64,000 nucleotides of DNA from Thalassoroseus pseudoceratinae (GTDB lineage: Bacteria; Planctomycetota; Planctomycetia; Planctomycetales; Planctomycetaceae), in assembly GCF_011634775.1 (NCBI RefSeq), contig NZ_JAALXT010000004.1:248001-312000 (forward strand). The letters run 5' to 3'. Below are positions 34,846 through 46,438 of the stretch, piece after piece. The translations under genes and the position numbers were made by a program. The notes beneath the pieces are model-generated. The model searched no databases. It saw only the letters and a program-made list of their open reading frames with translations, and was not told the origin of the DNA. Position 1 is the stretch's first letter, and each line of letters opens with the position of its first letter.

Positions 34846-34877
34846 GTGTGTCACGGGTTCCATGAGTTGTGACACAC
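34846..34877. terminator. Hairpin between convergent genes
   Basis: Arms GTGTGTCAC (34846-34854) and GTGACACAC (34869-34877), loop of 14 bases, between the stop of the NHLRC2-like gene and the stop of the PEGA gene. It may serve as a two-way terminator, although there is no T-run. Confidence 0.5.
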
Positions 34878-34884
34878 CAATCGA

Positions 34885-35346
34885 CTATGGTCCGATTTGA
34901 GATTCGAGTCGCAATCCGTTGGCTCGGTTGCCGAGATCTTCCAGCGGAACCTGGACTTGCGGTTGCATTTGATAGAAGAACTCGTTGCGGTTCGTCGTTT
35001 GATGTGGCCACAAGTTGTCTGCGAAGAACTCAATCGGCAAATACTGATACCACGGTCTCGAGACTTTCTGATGAACTGTCAGCGTCTCGAAACCCGGTTT
35101 GACGAGTTGAATTTCATGGGTGCCGTAGTAATAAAAATCCATTGAGTACGGTGTGTAACCACGCTCGGTGCCGTCGATCAACACCAACGCGCCGGGCGGA
35201 TCACTCCGGATTGTGAGCCGACGATGGACACACCCCGTCTGCCAAAAACAAAGGAATGTCAACAGACACAACCCGGCCCACCGCGATCCGATTGCGAATC
35301 GTGACGGTTCCGCGTGCTGGGAATTTTCTCGTGCAACGCGTGCCAT
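34885..35346 (-). CDS. PEGA-domain lipoprotein
   Basis: About 153 residues. A leader ends in a lipobox (LTFLCFWQTGC), so the protein should be lipid-anchored. The following VHRRLTIRSDPPGALVLIDGTERGYTPYSMDFYYYGTHEIQLVKPGFETL is a PEGA domain, found in surface proteins. The C-terminal 60 residues are rich in Gln, Pro and Tyr. The start could also be upstream at 35397; ATG 35346 (MARVARENSQ) gives a better leader. Confidence 0.85.
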   Translation of the reverse strand: MARVARENSQHAEPSRFAIGSRWAGLCLLTFLCFWQTGCVHRRLTIRSDPPGALVLIDGTERGYTPYSMDFYYYGTHEIQLVKPGFETLTVHQKVSRPWYQYLPIEFFADNLWPHQTTNRNEFFYQMQPQVQVPLEDLGNRANGLRLESQIGP

Positions 35347-35753
35347 AGTCGACGGCACCTGTGAGGTAATCGGAATTGGATTGGGAAACCGGGGCAAACC
35401 GGTGGCATTCGACGAGTCAGAGATGAGAGCGCGGGATTCTAGCCATCATTGCGAATCTCGCCAAGACCAAACTGAGACAACTATTCTACACCAAAATCAG
35501 AACGGTGATTTCAATAAGTTTCCGCGTTTCGGCTGGCATTTCCCGTCGTTCAACCTCGCCAACTTCCGAAACCGCCCCACAGAGTAAACTCATGGCGGGT
35601 CCCCATATCGAAGCTCATGAGGTTAAATGATCCCTTGATGGGACGCTCGAATCCCAAACTCTACCGTTTCATTCAGTAACGACGATGACTTAGAATACAA
35701 TTTTGATAGAACTCCTCCGAGATCGGCGCTCCTTCTGACCAAGCTAACTCGGC
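35347..35753. other. Divergent intergenic region
   Basis: About 400 bases between the PEGA lipoprotein gene and the PP2C gene, which point away from each other. It must hold both promoters. No hairpin, repeat or gene is visible. Confidence 0.4.
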
Positions 35754-37061
35754 ATGCAACATGGACGAAAAATCCAGTACGCCTCTTTGAGCGATGTCGG
35801 TTTCCGACGTCGACTTAATCAGGATACGTTTGCGGTCCAAATTGCGTCCGATGCCAAACGGTGGCAGGAGTTTGGTCATCTTTTCTTGGTGGCTGACGGC
35901 ATGGGCGGACACGCCGTCGGGGAATTGGCCAGCAAAATTGCGGCTGAAACCGTTCCTCATGTGTATTTCAAATCGACAGGGGAATCTCGCGGCGAAGCCC
36001 TTCGCGATGCCATCGAACAAGCAAACCATGCCATTCACGAACGTGGCACACAGAACCCCGATTTCCTCAATATGGGAACGACATGCACCGCCGCCGTTCT
36101 GGGCCCGGATGGTGTCCTGTTCGGGCATGTCGGCGATAGCCGCGGTTATCGCATTCGGAACGGGCAAATCGAACAACTGACGTTTGACCACAGCCTGCAA
36201 TGGGAATTGATCCGCACGGGAAAACTATCGGCTGAGGAAGTCCAACTTCGCCAGCCCCGCAATGTGATCACCCGATCTCTTGGACCGTCGGCCAACGTGA
36301 ATGTCGATATCGAAGGCCCATTCCCGGTTCAAGAAGGCGACACCTATCTACTGTGTTCCGACGGACTTCCGACACACGTCAGCGATGAGGAAATCGGAAT
36401 CGTCGCCGCGAACTTGCCGGTGGCGGAGGCGTCGCGGTTGCTGTCGCATTTGGCGAATTTACGGGGTGGGACGGACAACACCACCGTCGTGATTTTCCGA
36501 ATCGGTGAAACGACAAGCCAGAATGTCTTAATACCGCAACCGGAACCGTTGCGAGAAAAATCGGCCCACTCAAGCAACTGGTGGCCGTTGCTCGCGGCTT
36601 GGTCGGTAGCGTGTTTCTTTGCCTTCGGTGCGATGGCCTATGGATTTGGGCACCCCGATTGGGGTCGAAACCTGATTGGCCTGAGTGCATTGACGGGCGA
36701 AGCCGCCTGTTTGTACTGGCTCCGATCCCGAAACCAGCCTCAACAACCGAAGAGCAAACCGAATCAAGCGTCTTCCGCACCGTACCAAACGGCCCCCGCG
36801 ATCCTGACCGAAGAATTCCTCAGCGTTCTCACCGGACTCGAACAAGAGTTACAACGCACTGCGGAGGACGAAGCCTGGGAAATCGACTGGAAACGTTACA
36901 ATCACGCTGTCCAGCAGGCTCAGTCTGCGACCGAAAAGTTACAACTTCAGCAGGCGTTGGATTCCCTAAGCGTCGCGGTGGACGTACTGATGCTAGGCGT
37001 GCACCGTTTCCGCCGCCAACGCATGCTCAAGAAGCCCCCGCAAAAGCAACCCCACGATTGA
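35754..37061 (+). CDS. PP2C-type Ser/Thr protein phosphatase with membrane segments
   Basis: A 435-residue phosphatase. Residues 1-250 contain the PP2C metal-binding motifs: [19 protein letters not shown] (Asp48), [33 protein letters not shown] and GGTDNTTVV. It is followed by two hydrophobic segments ([24 protein letters not shown] and [17 protein letters not shown]) and a helical cytosolic tail. It removes phosphate from Ser/Thr residues, opposing the Hanks-type kinases that are numerous in planctomycetes. The next gene, proA, starts about 100 bases downstream. Confidence 0.93.
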   Translation: MQHGRKIQYASLSDVGFRRRLNQDTFAVQIASDAKRWQEFGHLFLVADGMGGHAVGELASKIAAETVPHVYFKSTGESRGEALRDAIEQANHAIHERGTQNPDFLNMGTTCTAAVLGPDGVLFGHVGDSRGYRIRNGQIEQLTFDHSLQWELIRTGKLSAEEVQLRQPRNVITRSLGPSANVNVDIEGPFPVQEGDTYLLCSDGLPTHVSDEEIGIVAANLPVAEASRLLSHLANLRGGTDNTTVVIFRIGETTSQNVLIPQPEPLREKSAHSSNWWPLLAAWSVACFFAFGAMAYGFGHPDWGRNLIGLSALTGEAACLYWLRSRNQPQQPKSKPNQASSAPYQTAPAILTEEFLSVLTGLEQELQRTAEDEAWEIDWKRYNHAVQQAQSATEKLQLQQALDSLSVAVDVLMLGVHRFRRQRMLKKPPQKQPHD

Positions 37062-37159
37062 AGGCTGTTTTCGGCGTCGGTGAGAGAAGTCTCGTTGACA
37101 GTCTTTCCCCAAGCGTCGATACTGCATCGCTTCATACCGACAGCTTCGATGAGTGCTTT

Positions 37160-38419
37160 ATGAACGATTTGGCAGAATACACAGCGAAAGTCGCCCAGCA
37201 AGCGCGAGCGGCATCACGCGAATTGGCATTGGTGACTGGTGAGCAAAAAGCCGGCTGGCTGAGAAAATCCGCCGATGCCCTGCGTTCTCGCACGTCGGAA
37301 CTTCTGGAAGCCAACGAAAAAGATATCGCACGCGCTCCGGAATATGGTCTGACCTCCGCGGAAATTGATCGGCTGCGTCTGAGTGAGCCCCGTATTGCCG
37401 GAATTGCAGAAGCACTGGAACAAATCGCGTTGTTGCCAGACCCGGTTGGTGAGATTATCGAAGGCGGTGTTCGCCCGAACGGCTTGATGGTTTCCCGTGT
37501 ACGCGTTCCGTTGGGCGTGGTGTTCTTCATTTATGAATCACGTCCTAATGTGACCGTCGATGCCGCTGCGTTGTGCGTCAAGAGTGGCAACGCGGTGATT
37601 TTGCGAGGTGGAAAAGAAGCATTCCACAGCAACCAGGCGTTTCACCGGTTGCTTGCCGACACACTCACCGCATGCGAACTGCCGACGAATGCCGTTCAGC
37701 TGGTGGAAACCACCGACCGAACTGCCGTCGGGCATTTTCTGAAGCGGTCCGAGTTCATCGACGTGACCATTCCCCGAGGAGGTCGCGGGCTGATCGAACG
37801 GGTCACCGCAGAAGCCACGATGCCGGTGATTAAGCACTATGATGGCAACTGTCATGTGTACATCGATGCCCGCGCTGATCTCAAAATGGCCGAGAATATT
37901 GTGGTCAATGCGAAGTGCCAGCGACCGGGTGTCTGCAACGCCGCCGAGACGATGCTGGTCCATTCGAGAATTGCAGCGGAGTTTCTACCAGCAGCTGCAA
38001 CCGCGCTTCGTGACTCGGGCGTGGAACTTCGAGGCTGCCCACGGACTTGCGATATCGTCTCCAATTGCCAACCGGCCACGAAAGAGGACTGGAGGACGGA
38101 ATACCTCAGTCTCACCCTCGCCGTCAAAGTGGTAGACGACTTAACGGAAGCCATCGGCCACATCAACGAATTCGGCTCTCATCATACGGACGCCATTGTT
38201 TCGCAAGACATCACCGCGATTGAGCGATTTTCGGCGGCGGTGGATTCTTCGGCGGTTGTGGTGAATGCATCGACGCGGTTCAACGATGGTGGGGAATTGG
38301 GCCTGGGAGCGGAAATCGGAATCAGCACGGACAAGTTCCACGCCCGTGGCCCCTGCGGTTTGCGGGAACTCACCAGCTACAAATACATCGTGCACGGCAA
38401 CGGTCAGATCCGAAACTGA
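37160..38419 (+). CDS. proA: Gamma-glutamyl phosphate reductase
   Basis: A 419-residue NADPH-dependent enzyme that converts gamma-glutamyl phosphate to glutamate semialdehyde in proline synthesis. Matching features are [49 protein letters not shown] with catalytic Cys259, and the C-terminal [29 protein letters not shown]. The frame is open upstream into the PP2C gene's region, but only ATG 37160 gives the normal ProA N-terminus ([19 protein letters not shown]). No proB is adjacent. Confidence 0.96.
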   Translation: MNDLAEYTAKVAQQARAASRELALVTGEQKAGWLRKSADALRSRTSELLEANEKDIARAPEYGLTSAEIDRLRLSEPRIAGIAEALEQIALLPDPVGEIIEGGVRPNGLMVSRVRVPLGVVFFIYESRPNVTVDAAALCVKSGNAVILRGGKEAFHSNQAFHRLLADTLTACELPTNAVQLVETTDRTAVGHFLKRSEFIDVTIPRGGRGLIERVTAEATMPVIKHYDGNCHVYIDARADLKMAENIVVNAKCQRPGVCNAAETMLVHSRIAAEFLPAAATALRDSGVELRGCPRTCDIVSNCQPATKEDWRTEYLSLTLAVKVVDDLTEAIGHINEFGSHHTDAIVSQDITAIERFSAAVDSSAVVVNASTRFNDGGELGLGAEIGISTDKFHARGPCGLRELTSYKYIVHGNGQIRN

Positions 38420-38454
38420 TCCAACCGCAACCGTGAGCAGAGGAGAAGCCAAGG

Positions 38455-39531
38455 ATGGCGGATGTTCTCAGTCAAGGCGAGGTCGAATCGCTCCTGGCGG
38501 CGCTCGGGCCTGGCAACAAAAAGAAAAAGAAGAACAAACCGGCGGCCGCTCCCGGAAGTGGCGGACGGGCCATCAACGTCTACGACTTCAAACGGCCCGA
38601 ACGCGTCAGCAAAGAGCAGATGCGCGCGTTTCAAGCCCTGCACGATGGGTTCGGCCGTGAGTTCGGTGCCTCACTGTCTTCGATGCTGCGGACAATCGTC
38701 GAAGTCAAACTCATCAGTGTCGACCAACTGACATACAGTGAGTTTGTCTTCAGCGTCGAAAACCCGACGTGTTTCAACTTAATGCGATCGGACGGACTCG
38801 ACGGGCACCTGATCCTCGATCTCAACCCGACGATCATCTTTCCGATTTTCGACCGACTTCTTGGTGGCGGGAAAGAGTCGCGACATGCGATCCCTTCGCG
38901 ACCGCTCACCGACATCGAAACACGCCTCGTCGGTCGCATCACGGACCTTGCTATCAAAGGTCTCGAAAATGCCTGGGACCGGCTGTGTGAACTCAAGCTC
39001 TCCGTCGTGCAAGTCGAGAGTAACCCTCAGTTGGTGCAAATTGTTCCGCCGAACGAGGTCATCGTCCTGATCAGCTTTGAACTGACGATGGGCGATACAC
39101 GCGGAATCATGAACTTGTGCATCCCATTCAACACCATCGAACCGCTGGCGGGGAAACTATCTTCAGACACTTGGTCCGCGTATACGAAAAAATCAGCAGA
39201 CACTCGGCAACGACTCAACCTGGAAACGCACATGGGCAGCGCGGGAGTCGAGGTCATCGTGCACTTGGCCGAAACCAAAATTTCCGCCGGAGAGTTGGCG
39301 ACATTGGCTGTTGGCGATATTATCACGACAGAACAGGAACAGACCTCCCCCTTAACTCTCTTGGTGGAAGGTCATCCAATGTTCACCGCCTACCCAGGCG
39401 TGTTAAAATGGAAAAAGGCCGTTCGGATTGGTGAGGTCATCTCGCGTCCGCAGGATCTGGTCGAGCAGAAAGTTCGGGAAGCGGAGGCACAAGCCGCTGA
39501 ATCCGGAGCTTCTATCGAGCCCGCGGGGTGA
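38455..39531 (+). CDS. fliM: Flagellar motor switch protein FliM
   Basis: A 358-residue component of the flagellar C-ring. The N-terminal [13 protein letters not shown] (5-17) is the conserved CheY-P-binding peptide; a Lys-rich linker follows. The middle domain contains [29 protein letters not shown], and DRLLGG with the GGG segment. The C-terminal SpoA/FliN-like domain contains [30 protein letters not shown]. The isolated location, between proA and the ribosomal genes, means it is not in a flagellar operon here. The start is preceded by GGAG (AGAGGAGAAGCC). Confidence 0.93.
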   Translation: MADVLSQGEVESLLAALGPGNKKKKKNKPAAAPGSGGRAINVYDFKRPERVSKEQMRAFQALHDGFGREFGASLSSMLRTIVEVKLISVDQLTYSEFVFSVENPTCFNLMRSDGLDGHLILDLNPTIIFPIFDRLLGGGKESRHAIPSRPLTDIETRLVGRITDLAIKGLENAWDRLCELKLSVVQVESNPQLVQIVPPNEVIVLISFELTMGDTRGIMNLCIPFNTIEPLAGKLSSDTWSAYTKKSADTRQRLNLETHMGSAGVEVIVHLAETKISAGELATLAVGDIITTEQEQTSPLTLLVEGHPMFTAYPGVLKWKKAVRIGEVISRPQDLVEQKVREAEAQAAESGASIEPAG

Positions 39532-39681
39532 AACCCCGAGAAATTTGAACGTCGCGCGGATTTTTCCACCCGCACAGGGTATTCATTGCCGACTGGCTTG
39601 CTATACTCCTTGTTTCCCCGCTGGAATCGGCGGGCGAATTTCGCATTGAATCAACTTAATTTAGCCTGCAGCGTGCTTGTC

Positions 39682-39882
39682 ATGCCTAAACAAAAAACCC
39701 ACAAGGGAATGAAGAAGCGTTTTCGTGTGACCGCTTCCGGGAAGATTAAGCATCGTAGCGCTTACCGTGGTCACAAGCTCAGCCACAAAAACGGCAAGCG
39801 TAAACGCCATCTTCGTGCCGACAACGTCGTCACGGGAACCGAAGCGAAAACCATTATCGAAGCGTTGGCCCCCGGAATGTAA
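39682..39882 (+). CDS. rpmI: Ribosomal protein bL35
   Basis: A 66-residue, very basic ribosomal protein: [25 protein letters not shown], the usual bL35 opening. It stands directly before rplT, the usual pair. infC, normally upstream, is absent; fliM precedes it instead. The ATG at 39682 is chosen because the conserved N-terminus starts there. Confidence 0.95.
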   Translation: MPKQKTHKGMKKRFRVTASGKIKHRSAYRGHKLSHKNGKRKRHLRADNVVTGTEAKTIIEALAPGM

Positions 39883-39969
39883 TCCGCTTGGTCTCGGCCA
39901 ACGAGCCGGCCAAATACCGGGATCGTTTCTGTATTCGTCCTCAACATCGATTGATCCGTTGGATTTGAC

Positions 39970-40326
39970 ATGAGAGTTACATCGGGGAAGGCGCGTCATC
40001 GCTCCAAGAAGCGTCTGTTCAAAGAAGCCAAGGGCAATCGCGGCGGCCGCGGCAAGTTGCTGCGGAGCGTCAAAGAAACGATCATCCGGTCCCGGCAATT
40101 CGCGTATCGAGACCGTCGTGTCAAGAAGCGCGACTTCCGCGCTCTCTGGATCACGCGGATCACAGCGGCTTGCCGTATGAACGGTTTGTCGTACTCCCGA
40201 TTCATTTTTGGCCTCAAACAGGCTGAAATCGAGCTGAATCGGAAATCACTCAGCGAACTCGCCTACAATGAACCAGAAGTGTTCGCCGAAGTTGTGAACG
40301 CTGTCAAAGCCAAGCTGGACGGCTAA
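39970..40326 (+). CDS. rplT: Ribosomal protein bL20
   Basis: A 118-residue ribosomal protein needed early in 50S assembly. [31 protein letters not shown] and [27 protein letters not shown] are typical. It lies 87 bases after rpmI. Confidence 0.96.
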   Translation: MRVTSGKARHRSKKRLFKEAKGNRGGRGKLLRSVKETIIRSRQFAYRDRRVKKRDFRALWITRITAACRMNGLSYSRFIFGLKQAEIELNRKSLSELAYNEPEVFAEVVNAVKAKLDG

Positions 40327-40619
40327 GGCAACCAGAACTCGGCAAGTCCCAGGATGCTGGCAAGCGAAGTTCTCGTTCGAACTCCTTGCCGCATCGCCTG
40401 CGCAAACTCAGAAGGCCGGAAATTGAGTGTTTGCCAGGGTAGGGGCCTCACACGCTGAATCGCGTTTAGCCTTTGTGTAGCGTTTCTGAACGGGTGGTTC
40501 CGAACGAATACGCAGTTGCATGAGCTAGACGGCAACTAGCGGTGGTTTCCGTCTGCGTTTTCGGCCTCCGCATACACGAGCCACCTCAAGCACGACAACT
40601 TCTGAACGCGGACCGTCAC

Positions 40620-41621
40620 ATGGATGCTTTGGAAGCCTTCTCCGAATACGAAGCCGCTGCCATTGAGGCATTCCGAGCCGCGACATCGGCCGAGGAACTG
40701 GAGTCGGCTCGTGTCGAATTTCTCGGCCAAAAGAAGGGCCGGCTTCGCGACCTGCAAAAAGCCGTCGGTAAATCGAAGCCGGAAGATCGGCCGGTCGTTG
40801 GCAAAAAGTTCAACGAAGTCAAGCAACGCGTCGGCCAACTTCTCGAAGAACGGCAAGCCGAGCTGGATCAACCGGCGGCGGCACTGACCGCAATTGACCT
40901 CACATTGCCCGGTGAACCTCTAGTGCTCGGGCGACGTCATGTGATTACGCAGACAATTGACGAGTTCAAAGAACTCATGGGCCGATTCGGGTTCACTGCG
41001 GTCGAAGGTCCGGAAATCGAGGACGAAACCCATAATTTCGTCGCCCTGAACATCCCGGAAGAACACCCGGCTCGCGATCCGCTGGATAACTTCTATTTCG
41101 CTGCCGCGGAAGCTGCGGCCGGTGGACCGGTCTTGCTGCGAAGCCAAACATCAACGGTGCAAATTCGGGTGATGGAGCAGAGCAAGCCTCCGATCCGAAT
41201 TGTCTCATTGGGACGCGTCTACCGACCAGACAAAATTGACGACACCCACCACTTCATGTTCCACCAAATGGAAGGATTGATGGTGGGGGATGACGTCACG
41301 ATGGCTCAACTGAAGACAGTGCTCAGCCTGTTCGCGAAGTCATATCTTGGCGACGACGTGGAAGTTCGGTTCCGGCCATCGTTCTTCCCATTCACCGAAC
41401 CGTCTGTCGAAGTGGACGTGAGCTGGCAGGGCGGTTGGATGGAAATTGGCGGCGCCGGAATGGTTGACCCCAACGTGCTTCGCGCAGTCGGGTATGATCC
41501 CGAAGAAGTCTCGGGTTTCGCGTTCGGTTTGGGAATTGAACGGTTCTGCATGCGGCGACACAACATCACCGACATCCGCCGATTCCACGAAAACAACGTG
41601 CGATTCCTAAGCCAGTTCTAA
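40620..41621 (+). CDS. pheS: Phenylalanyl-tRNA synthetase alpha subunit
   Basis: A 333-residue class II synthetase subunit. The N-terminal coiled coil ([12 protein letters not shown]) is followed by motif 2 ([25 protein letters not shown]) and motif 3 ([22 protein letters not shown]). It lies about 290 bases after rplT and is probably in the same transcript. pheT does not follow; the next gene is on the opposite strand, so the beta subunit must be encoded elsewhere. The start ATG 40620 gives a normal length. Confidence 0.96.
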   Translation: MDALEAFSEYEAAAIEAFRAATSAEELESARVEFLGQKKGRLRDLQKAVGKSKPEDRPVVGKKFNEVKQRVGQLLEERQAELDQPAAALTAIDLTLPGEPLVLGRRHVITQTIDEFKELMGRFGFTAVEGPEIEDETHNFVALNIPEEHPARDPLDNFYFAAAEAAAGGPVLLRSQTSTVQIRVMEQSKPPIRIVSLGRVYRPDKIDDTHHFMFHQMEGLMVGDDVTMAQLKTVLSLFAKSYLGDDVEVRFRPSFFPFTEPSVEVDVSWQGGWMEIGGAGMVDPNVLRAVGYDPEEVSGFAFGLGIERFCMRRHNITDIRRFHENNVRFLSQF

Positions 41622-41697
41622 ACCTACGCTTGGTTTCGCATTGCCGCAACCGGCGGGTATGCGCGGGCTGATCTCATGAACTGAAAGCAGTAGGGCG

Positions 41698-42138
41698 TTA
41701 AGACTTTCGGCTCGGTTGTACGAACTGAATCTTGCCGCCGCAGTACTTGCACGCAACTTTCTGACCGATGTATTTCCGGGCAACTCGCAGTTCTTCTTCA
41801 CACTCGGGACATCGCGTGTAAAAGAACAGCGAGTTCAATACCGGATCGCCCAAATCGGGAATAAACCCTTCGCGACAGAACTTGCAACCGACATGCTCGC
41901 CAAGATATTTCTTGGCAATCCGCAGTTCACGCGCGCAATTGGGACAGTCGATAAAGTATCCCTCGGGTTCGACATCCACCATCGTGGCAATCTCCTGAAG
42001 CGGAACAAATGCCGGAATATCGACCGTGTCGGTGTGCAAATCGTCGTTGAGTAAGCAACGGCAAGTTCGACACCGGACCAGATTGGCCGGCATGTCATCA
42101 CCACAGTTCGGGCAATCGCCCCCGGGCCACGCAGGCAT
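41698..42138 (-). CDS. Multi-zinc-ribbon protein
   Basis: About 146 residues with at least three zinc-binding ribbon motifs built from CxxC pairs: CPNCGDDMPANLVRCRTCRCLL, CPNCARELRIAKKYLGEHVGCKFCREGF, and CPECEEELRVARKYIGQKVACKYCGGKI. The latter two are copies of the same repeat. It may bind nucleic acid or act in protein contacts; no catalytic domain. ATG 42138 is preferred because AAGGA precedes it. It is convergent with pheS. Confidence 0.8.
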   Translation of the reverse strand: MPAWPGGDCPNCGDDMPANLVRCRTCRCLLNDDLHTDTVDIPAFVPLQEIATMVDVEPEGYFIDCPNCARELRIAKKYLGEHVGCKFCREGFIPDLGDPVLNSLFFYTRCPECEEELRVARKYIGQKVACKYCGGKIQFVQPSRKS

Positions 42139-42342
42139 GAACGCTTCCTTGGCGTTACAAAGTTCACACGAAACGGAAGACAAGGTCAAATGAGACCATC
42201 CCCCCAATTACCAAACACGACATCCCTGGGCCCACGGAAGATTGGAACCGGTTCGTAGTTCATCTTCGGTCTTGATGCGTATTTACCCATGATAACGAAT
42301 CCATGGGGCGGTTAACATTCTTGGATTGTGAAAACCGGGGTT

Positions 42343-43614
42343 TTACCGGGCAGCATCCGTTTCGGATTTCGAGGAAACCTTCAACGTCATCAGACGGTGG
42401 AACGTGCGAAAGTAGATTTGGTCACCTGAGACCGCGACCGTCGCGTGGCTGGGGTCGCCCAACTCGACTTCACCGAGCTTCTCGAATTCCGGACTGGCCT
42501 TCACAATATGAACCGTGCCGGACTCACTCATCGCATAGAGCTTGCCGTCGATGCAAATTGGCGAGCCGCTGTAGTTCCCGCCGACCCGTTGGGTCCAAAT
42601 GTTCTTTCCGTCTTCCGCCTCGATGCAGCTAACCACACCGTTGTCATTCCAGAGGTAAACATGGTCCCCATGTGCGATCGGCGTGGGAACATATGGCAGA
42701 ATACGTTCACGCTGATACCGAATTCGATCGGCCCCGTCTTTGAAAGAATCTTTGGTGAGTGAGGGATCGACGGCAATCATCAACGCGCCTTTGCCGCCAC
42801 CACCGCAACTGGCGAAAATCAAGCCATCGCAATAAACCGGTGACGCCACAGTTCGCATTGGGAATTCGCCGGTCTCCCAATTCTTATGCCCAGTATTCGG
42901 ATCGAGACTGCTCACGCCCGTGGCTCCGCTGACACAAATGAGTTGGGCCGGTTCACCGTCACGTTCCAGAATCATCGGCGTCGCATAGCTTGTGCGACGG
43001 TAATCACGCACGGTACTCCAAACCGTTCGGCCGGTCTTTTTATCGAGTGCGACGATCGAACTTGGCCCCATTTGATCGTTGGGAAGAATCACGAGATCCT
43101 TGTAGATAATTGGAGACACACCTTGTCCATGCTGGCTCGTGAATGCCCCTAAACGGCGTCGCCAAACCAATTCTCCGGAGAAGTCGTAAGCCGTGAGCGT
43201 GTAGGTTTCTTCATCGGCAAACGCCACATAGACGTGTTTCCCGTCGGTGGTCGGTGTGCTCGACGCCCAACTACTCTTTTCATGTTTGTGACTTCGATTC
43301 AACGCAAACATCCGCGACCATTCTTGTTCGCCGGTGATTGCATCCAGACAGAACAAATAGCGGACGGTTCCTTCGTCGATGGCCGACGTGACGAACAATT
43401 TGTCGCCCCAAATAATCGGAGAGGAATGGCCAACCCCGGGGAGTTCCACATTCCATTCATAATCTCCCGGACTCCATGTCACAGGAGCCCCCGCCAGCGA
43501 GACCACTCCGGTTCCATTGTCTCCACGGAAGCGGGACCAATTCTCGGCGGAAGCCGAGTTGGCAATTGTGCACATTAGGACCAGTAACGTCAGTCGTGAA
43601 AAAAGTGGCGACAT
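42343..43614 (-). CDS. Secreted PQQ-like beta-propeller protein
   Basis: About 423 residues with a signal peptide (FSRLTLLVLMCTIANSASA) and a quinoprotein-type beta-propeller: NWSRFRGDNGTGV, then repeats such as GEQEWSRMFALNR, GELVWRRRLGAF and GKNIWTQRVGGNYSGSPICIDGKLYAMS. No catalytic acid or PQQ-binding disulfide is evident, so it is a structural or binding propeller rather than a known dehydrogenase. The GGGAGC just upstream supports ATG 43614. It is a paralogue of the protein encoded at 47410-48654. Confidence 0.9.
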   Translation of the reverse strand: MSPLFSRLTLLVLMCTIANSASAENWSRFRGDNGTGVVSLAGAPVTWSPGDYEWNVELPGVGHSSPIIWGDKLFVTSAIDEGTVRYLFCLDAITGEQEWSRMFALNRSHKHEKSSWASSTPTTDGKHVYVAFADEETYTLTAYDFSGELVWRRRLGAFTSQHGQGVSPIIYKDLVILPNDQMGPSSIVALDKKTGRTVWSTVRDYRRTSYATPMILERDGEPAQLICVSGATGVSSLDPNTGHKNWETGEFPMRTVASPVYCDGLIFASCGGGGKGALMIAVDPSLTKDSFKDGADRIRYQRERILPYVPTPIAHGDHVYLWNDNGVVSCIEAEDGKNIWTQRVGGNYSGSPICIDGKLYAMSESGTVHIVKASPEFEKLGEVELGDPSHATVAVSGDQIYFRTFHRLMTLKVSSKSETDAAR

Positions 43615-44019
43615 GTTCGCTCCCGTATAACACGTGAAGATATTGGAAAAAATCACCGTCTGACCGTAGGGTGATCGCTTGGTCATCCGCAACGGTTCCG
43701 GTCATAGAATGGACAATCCCACCCGCAAGTGCAATGGTGACGCATCGGAACTGACCAACGTGTAACGGTTGTGATTAGTGAGTTGGGAACCTTCGCGCGC
43801 TATCGGTCTTGAACGGTGCGTTCGGAATGGGGTATCCTATGAGAGCTAGGCACGTCGAATTCCGCTCGCGACTTGCAAGTAATGGCCAGTACGGTTCCAA
43901 CATACTCCAAGCAGGCACAGTCCCGTGGGGGTACCGCCACCAACAGGACATTTCGCAGCCATCGCGGAAACAGACGACCACAATAGGTCGAGTGTCTCCT
44001 TTCTATTCCGACTCCGATC
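43615..44019. other. Divergent intergenic region
   Basis: About 400 bases between the propeller gene (minus) and the sigma-54 activator gene (plus). No hairpin or gene is visible; it must hold their promoters. Confidence 0.4.
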
Positions 44020-46089
44020 ATGTCACCAAGCTCTGATCCTTTGACAGCCACATCCGAAACAACCGCTTATCTCGTCGTACGTGATGGTTCGACGTGGCGG
44101 GATGTCTTTCGTCTGTTGCCCGGTCAAGTCACCACACTTGGGCGAGCCCCGACCAATCGCGTCGTCTTGCGTGACGATGTCTGCAGCCGGAATCACTGCG
44201 AAATCTTTTACAGTGAATCCGCATGGACGCTACGCGATTTGAAAAGTCGCAACGGAACACTGGTCAACGGCGACTTGGTTCATGACGACTGGGAACTCCG
44301 AGAAGGGCAGGTCATTCAGATCGGCTCGTGTGCGATTGGTTTCACGCACGACATTTCCAAACCCTTCGAGGCATTTGAAAACGATCTCTTGGAGAAACCG
44401 GCTGGCGATACCGTGGCTGGCTATTCCGGTGCGAATGCGGCAGACGATCAATCCGGAAGTTCGGTGTTGGAAGGTGGCGAGATCGTCCATCGGGCATCGA
44501 GTTCGCGGTATGGCCGCACGGAATCGGATGAACTGGAACTCTCGGAACGAACCAATTTCGAGTTGGCTCATCTCTACCGCTTCGGTCTCGACATGGGTTC
44601 CGCAAAAGATGCGGTCTCGTTGTGTCGGACGGGCATCGAAGGTTTGCGATCCACCACCAACGCTGGGATCGGTGCGATCTTTCTACTCGCCGAACCTGTC
44701 ACACGCAACGCCGATCCGGAACAACTGTCTCTCGTCGCTTACGATTGCGCGGAAGATCAAACGCTGGAACGCGTCTCTACGAGTCTGTCCCGCATTGTCT
44801 TGGAAAGTCGAGAAGCGATCCTTGCCAGAGACGTGACCGACGACAGCGCTTTGGCTGAAAGCGAAAGCCTGAACAATTTTGCCGTCGAAAGCGTGCTGTG
44901 TGCACCGATACAATTCGAGCAAACGATCTACGGCGTGATCCACTTGTACGCCTTGAGTATGGACAATCGGCTTTCCCCTGATGACCTGGAGTTTACCCTC
45001 GCCGTCGCCGACCAGATGGCTCTTGCATTGAAGAGCCTGACAGAACGGGAGTCCCTCGCCACGACGGCAGCGCGGTATCGGGACGAAAATGTCACGCTGC
45101 GTCGTCAATTGGAACTCGACAGCCAGTTGGTCGGGAAGAGTGCCGCCATTCGTAGCTTACGCGAGACGATCACGCGAATCGCTCCAACGGATGCAACTAC
45201 GCTGATCCGAGGCGAAAGCGGGGTGGGCAAGGAGTTGGTTGCTCGAGCGATTCACGAAAACAGCGGCCGACGTCGCGGGCCATTTGTCTGCATGAATTGT
45301 GCCGCGCTCAACGAGAGTCTTTTAGAAAGTGAGCTGTTCGGCCACGAGAAAGGCTCGTTCACCGGTGCGGTGGGTCGAAAGTCGGGGAAATTTGAACAAG
45401 CAACGCAAGGGACCCTGTTCCTTGACGAAGTCGGCGAGATGAGCCCCATCATCCAAGCCAAGTTTCTCCGCGTCCTGGAAGGGCACGCATTTGAGCGGGT
45501 TGGCGGGCATGAACCGATCACCGTCAACGTTCGCGTGGTTGCAGCGACCAACCGCGATTTGGAAGAAGCAGTTGCCACGGGCGACTTCCGGAAGGACTTG
45601 TACTTTCGGTTGCACGTGGTCGAGATTTCCGTGGTTCCCCTCCGAGAGCGTAAATCGGATGTTCCACTCTTGGCCGACTATTTTCTCGACCGCAGTGCCC
45701 GACGATCCAAACGCAACGTCACAGGATTCAGCCGTCAAGCCCTGCAAATTTTGATGGACTACGATTGGCCTGGGAACGTTCGCGAGTTGCAGAATGTGGT
45801 CGAACGGGCCGTCATTTTGTGTCGCCAAACAGAAGTCCAGGCCGAAGATGTCCACCTTTCCGGTTTGGGCGTCTCCGAAAGTTCCCAGACCTTGCCCACC
45901 ACCCATTCCGGGCAATCGGAATACCGCGAAATCTCTCTGGAACAACACGAAAAAGAACACATTCTCGCCACACTGGAGCACACGGAGTGGAACAAGTCGA
46001 AAGCGGCTCAAATATTGGGTATCGAGCGATCGACACTTGACCGAAAACTGAAACGTTACGACGTGCAACGCCCTACACCGGGGGGGTAG
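44020..46089 (+). CDS. Sigma-54-dependent activator with FHA and GAF domains
   Basis: A 689-residue transcription activator. Residues 15-110 form an FHA domain ([27 protein letters not shown], then [14 protein letters not shown]). Residues about 180-340 form a GAF domain. The AAA+ domain has Walker A GESGVGKE (398-405), GSFTGA (445-450) for sigma-54 contact, and the Walker [10 protein letters not shown]. The C-terminus is a Fis-type helix-turn-helix ([22 protein letters not shown]). The FHA domain suggests activation by Ser/Thr phosphorylation of a partner rather than by a histidine kinase. Target promoters are not evident here. No cognate kinase is adjacent. Confidence 0.94.
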   Translation: MSPSSDPLTATSETTAYLVVRDGSTWRDVFRLLPGQVTTLGRAPTNRVVLRDDVCSRNHCEIFYSESAWTLRDLKSRNGTLVNGDLVHDDWELREGQVIQIGSCAIGFTHDISKPFEAFENDLLEKPAGDTVAGYSGANAADDQSGSSVLEGGEIVHRASSSRYGRTESDELELSERTNFELAHLYRFGLDMGSAKDAVSLCRTGIEGLRSTTNAGIGAIFLLAEPVTRNADPEQLSLVAYDCAEDQTLERVSTSLSRIVLESREAILARDVTDDSALAESESLNNFAVESVLCAPIQFEQTIYGVIHLYALSMDNRLSPDDLEFTLAVADQMALALKSLTERESLATTAARYRDENVTLRRQLELDSQLVGKSAAIRSLRETITRIAPTDATTLIRGESGVGKELVARAIHENSGRRRGPFVCMNCAALNESLLESELFGHEKGSFTGAVGRKSGKFEQATQGTLFLDEVGEMSPIIQAKFLRVLEGHAFERVGGHEPITVNVRVVAATNRDLEEAVATGDFRKDLYFRLHVVEISVVPLRERKSDVPLLADYFLDRSARRSKRNVTGFSRQALQILMDYDWPGNVRELQNVVERAVILCRQTEVQAEDVHLSGLGVSESSQTLPTTHSGQSEYREISLEQHEKEHILATLEHTEWNKSKAAQILGIERSTLDRKLKRYDVQRPTPGG

Positions 46090-46438
46090 TACAAGCTATG
46101 TGGCTCTTGTCCACCTGATCCTGGTTGTCAACTGCTCAGTAAATCCATTGCGATGTGAATTTTTCTTGGATTTTTGTTGACAATTCTCCGATCTGCCCTG
46201 ACAATCCTGTCACCATATAAGTTTTGGTCCAGCCCAAACTCTGCCCGCGTACGGCACACTTACTCTCCGCGTTTCCCCGTGAGTGTGCCATCAGCGCGAG
46301 TCTTCCTTCCGGGGAAAATCATGGCCTTCTCACCGGATGCCATAAGAATTTTCCCACATTGTTCCTGAGCGCGTGTAGTTTATTGGTCTGGACATTCTTT
46401 CTCCCACACAAGCTGACGATTTTAGGAGGTCAGGGACT
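46090..46438. other. Intergenic region upstream of the small acidic gene
   Basis: About 350 bases, fairly AT-rich in parts. Short frames are not supported. It presumably contains the promoter of the gene at 46439; no sigma-54 promoter of TGGCAC-N5-TTGC form is visible. Confidence 0.4.
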
